This document shows, piece by piece, positions 62,797 through 64,000 of a DNA stretch of 64,000 bases (its first letter is position 1; every line of letters starts with the position of its first letter). The position numbers and the translations under genes are program-made. The DNA is from Sulfuriferula multivorans (GTDB lineage: Bacteria > Pseudomonadota > Gammaproteobacteria > Burkholderiales > Sulfuriferulaceae), in contig NZ_BGOW01000021.1 in assembly GCF_003851125.1 (NCBI RefSeq), positions 1-64,000 on the forward strand. The letters are read 5' to 3'. A model generated the notes under the pieces. It did not search any database. It had not been told where the DNA came from and was given only the letters and a program-made list of their open reading frames with translations.

Positions 62797-63516
62797 TTAT
62801 TTTTTCGGATGATGTGTCGCCAACCATTCGCCAGCCAATTTTTGCGCCTGAGCAATTTGCGACGGGGTAGCCACGGCTTCGAGTTTTTGCAGATACTGAT
62901 CAGCCTCTGAATAGCCACTGGCTTTAGCGATGATGAACCACTGCGCTGCCTGCGTATAATCCTGGGGTACGCCTTGGCCGATGTTGTACATTACGCCTAG
63001 CTTGTACTGCGCAATGGAATACCCTTGTTCCGCCCCTCTTCGATACCATTGTGCTGCCTGCGCATAATCCTTGGGCACGCCTTGGCCGATGTTGTACATT
63101 AGGCTCAGCATGTTCCGCGCATTGACATACCCCTGATCTGCCGCTTTGCTGAACCACTGCGCAGCCTGTACATAATCCTGCGGTACGCCTTGGCCGATGT
63201 TGTACATTACAGCCAGGTAGTACTGCGCATTGACATACCCCTGATCTGCCGCTTTGCTGAACCACTGCGCAGCCTGTACATAATCCTGCGGTAAGCCATG
63301 ACCTGAGTAGTACAGCGAGCCCAGGGCGTCCTGCGCAAGGGCATCACCCGTATTGGCGGATAATCTAATCTGTTGCAATGCTGGAGCATTGCCAGTGGAT
63401 GCCTGTAGCACCAAGGTTTTGGCTTGATCTGCTGTCAAACCGGCGCTTGCACTGGCTACTGCCATAACAGCGAAACTTACAAATACAATCTGGGTGAAAC
63501 AACGAAGAATAAACAT
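62797..63516 (-). CDS. Secreted Sel1-like repeat protein
   Basis: The 239-residue precursor has a signal peptide (FTQIVFVSFAVMAVASASA, about residues 7-25), then four to five Sel1-type TPR repeats of 36 residues with the pattern A-x-YNIGQGVPQDYVQAAQWF and SKAADQGYVNAQ. A helical C-terminal cap closes the protein. Such proteins scaffold protein-protein contacts, often in the periplasm. The start at 63516 is chosen because the signal peptide follows directly; the frame opens at 63729 through a neighbouring gene. Two repeat units are almost identical in DNA. Confidence 0.85.
   Translation of the reverse strand: MFILRCFTQIVFVSFAVMAVASASAGLTADQAKTLVLQASTGNAPALQQIRLSANTGDALAQDALGSLYYSGHGLPQDYVQAAQWFSKAADQGYVNAQYYLAVMYNIGQGVPQDYVQAAQWFSKAADQGYVNARNMLSLMYNIGQGVPKDYAQAAQWYRRGAEQGYSIAQYKLGVMYNIGQGVPQDYTQAAQWFIIAKASGYSEADQYLQKLEAVATPSQIAQAQKLAGEWLATHHPKK
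63117..63293. repeat. Two identical 69-bp copies within the Sel1 gene
   Basis: Bases 63117-63185 and 63225-63293 are identical and offset by exactly 108 bases (36 codons). A further 24-base block (CGCCTTGGCC through TACATTA) recurs three times at the same 108-base period near 62970, 63078 and 63186. This indicates recent repeat duplication or gene conversion. Confidence 0.85.
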
Positions 63517-63584
63517 GATTTTCTTTCGTTTTGTAGTTTCAAAAAGTATAAATAGCCCCGGACACGACCAGACAAAGACTACGC

Positions 63585-63863
63585 CTAAAGTGCTCCCTCC
63601 GTGTTTTGGTTTTTCTGAGCGCGCTGGCAGAGCATCCACCGCACCCAGCCAGCGCGCATTGCAGCGATTGCACGCGCCCTGCCTTCGGGTGTTCTTGCGC
63701 CGGTACTCAGTCCACCGTGAAACTTGCACTTGCTGCCACGGTGTAGCGATTTACTTCGGTAGCGTGAACCGTCTTTTTTCCTTGCGCCGCAGATTCGCTT
63801 CGAGATACCCGACGGTTTCAATTCGTACCACTTGCCGCCATGCTCGAATGTCAGAAACGGCAT
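63585..63863 (-). CDS. Small HGGxSTGxxTxEG-motif protein, phage/mobile-associated
   Basis: The 92-residue basic protein has a Cys-rich part (KRICGARKKDGSRYRSKSL, then GSKCKFHGG) followed by LSTGARTPEGRARAIAAMRA. This layout is common in small proteins of prophages and genomic islands; the function is not known. The Cys/Cys/His pattern suggests metal or nucleic-acid binding. It shares the STGART-x-EG motif with the decayed gene at 61081-61359. It lies 68 bases upstream of the Sel1 gene on the same strand. Confidence 0.65.
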   Translation of the reverse strand: MPFLTFEHGGKWYELKPSGISKRICGARKKDGSRYRSKSLHRGSKCKFHGGLSTGARTPEGRARAIAAMRAGWVRWMLCQRAQKNQNTEGAL

Positions 63864-64000
63864 GCCAGTGAAGCGCAGTATAGCCAGGAGTTAGGTATTC
63901 TTGGGCCGAATTTGTCCATGCATGAGGTGCATCAAGATGAGTTTCCTAGGGCCGACCAACTCAGAACACAAAATCAAAGGCGATCGGATATTGGGAGAAT

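Noticed and set aside
62652-62918. 88-codon minus-strand ORF
   Set aside because: Shadow frame of the Sel1-repeat gene.
63117-63293. Direct repeats considered as a CRISPR array
   Set aside because: The repeats are in frame, 36 codons long and encode Sel1 units.

Overview
This window is a bacterial chromosome segment, most consistent with a betaproteobacterium (order Nitrosomonadales or a close relative). The evidence is the intact envelope operon rpsB-tsf-pyrH-frr-uppS-cdsA-dxr-rseP-bamA-skp-lpxD-fabZ-lpxA-lpxB-rnhB, the pyrG-kdsA-eno-ftsB-zipA-ligA-galU operon, and the glrK-qseG-glrR and acpS-nagZ-uvrC-pgsA blocks. The organism is Gram-negative (lipid A, Kdo, BamA). Genus cannot be fixed from the sequence alone. 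No tRNA, rRNA, CRISPR array or complete insertion sequence was found.

Layout. 0.1-2.3 kb: two tandem orphan PhnD-type periplasmic binding proteins. 2.7-11.2 kb: the seven-gene pyrG-to-galU operon with a good sigma-70 promoter. 11.2-16.5 kb: an amidase, an orphan HigA antitoxin with a 5'-truncated higB fused onto the 3' end of ppsA, ppsA, and a SpoU-type rRNA methyltransferase. 16.6-19.8 kb: a plus-strand insert (SenB-like glycosyltransferase, small Rossmann protein, HD-GYP-like protein with a degenerate HD pair) plus a CopD-like membrane protein. 19.9-34 kb: the envelope operon. 34-36.7 kb: an MsbA-like exporter diverging from a bactofilin. 36.8-41.1 kb: an oxlT-like/ggt/tauE/lrp operon. 41.5-46.8 kb: small BON and EF-hand proteins followed by glrR, qseG and glrK. 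47-54.5 kb: a DsbG-like protein and a tightly overlapping DNA-repair/lipid/cell-wall operon. 54.6-64 kb: an accessory zone with a single-polypeptide type IIG restriction-modification enzyme, an ABCD-type exporter, an osmC fragment, a secreted DsrE-like protein, a decayed phage-type gene, an acyltransferase and a Sel1-repeat protein.

The most interesting signal is regulatory. The bactofilin gene and the EF-hand/BON cluster each carry a sigma-54 promoter (GG-N10-GC) preceded, about 100 and 170-185 bp upstream of the predicted start, by two copies of a dyad close to GTCGC-N6-GCGAC. That dyad has the spacing of the known GlrR site (TGTC-N10-GACA), and glrR itself lies next to the EF-hand cluster. 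This suggests a local GlrK-QseG-GlrR envelope regulon including a cytoskeletal bactofilin and calcium-binding periplasmic proteins. A third GG-N10-GC site precedes a short hairpin-rich stretch ending in seven Ts, a candidate small RNA. A second regulatory unit is the oxlT-like operon: its -10 box is the exact centre of an inverted repeat, and its last gene encodes an Lrp/AsnC regulator.
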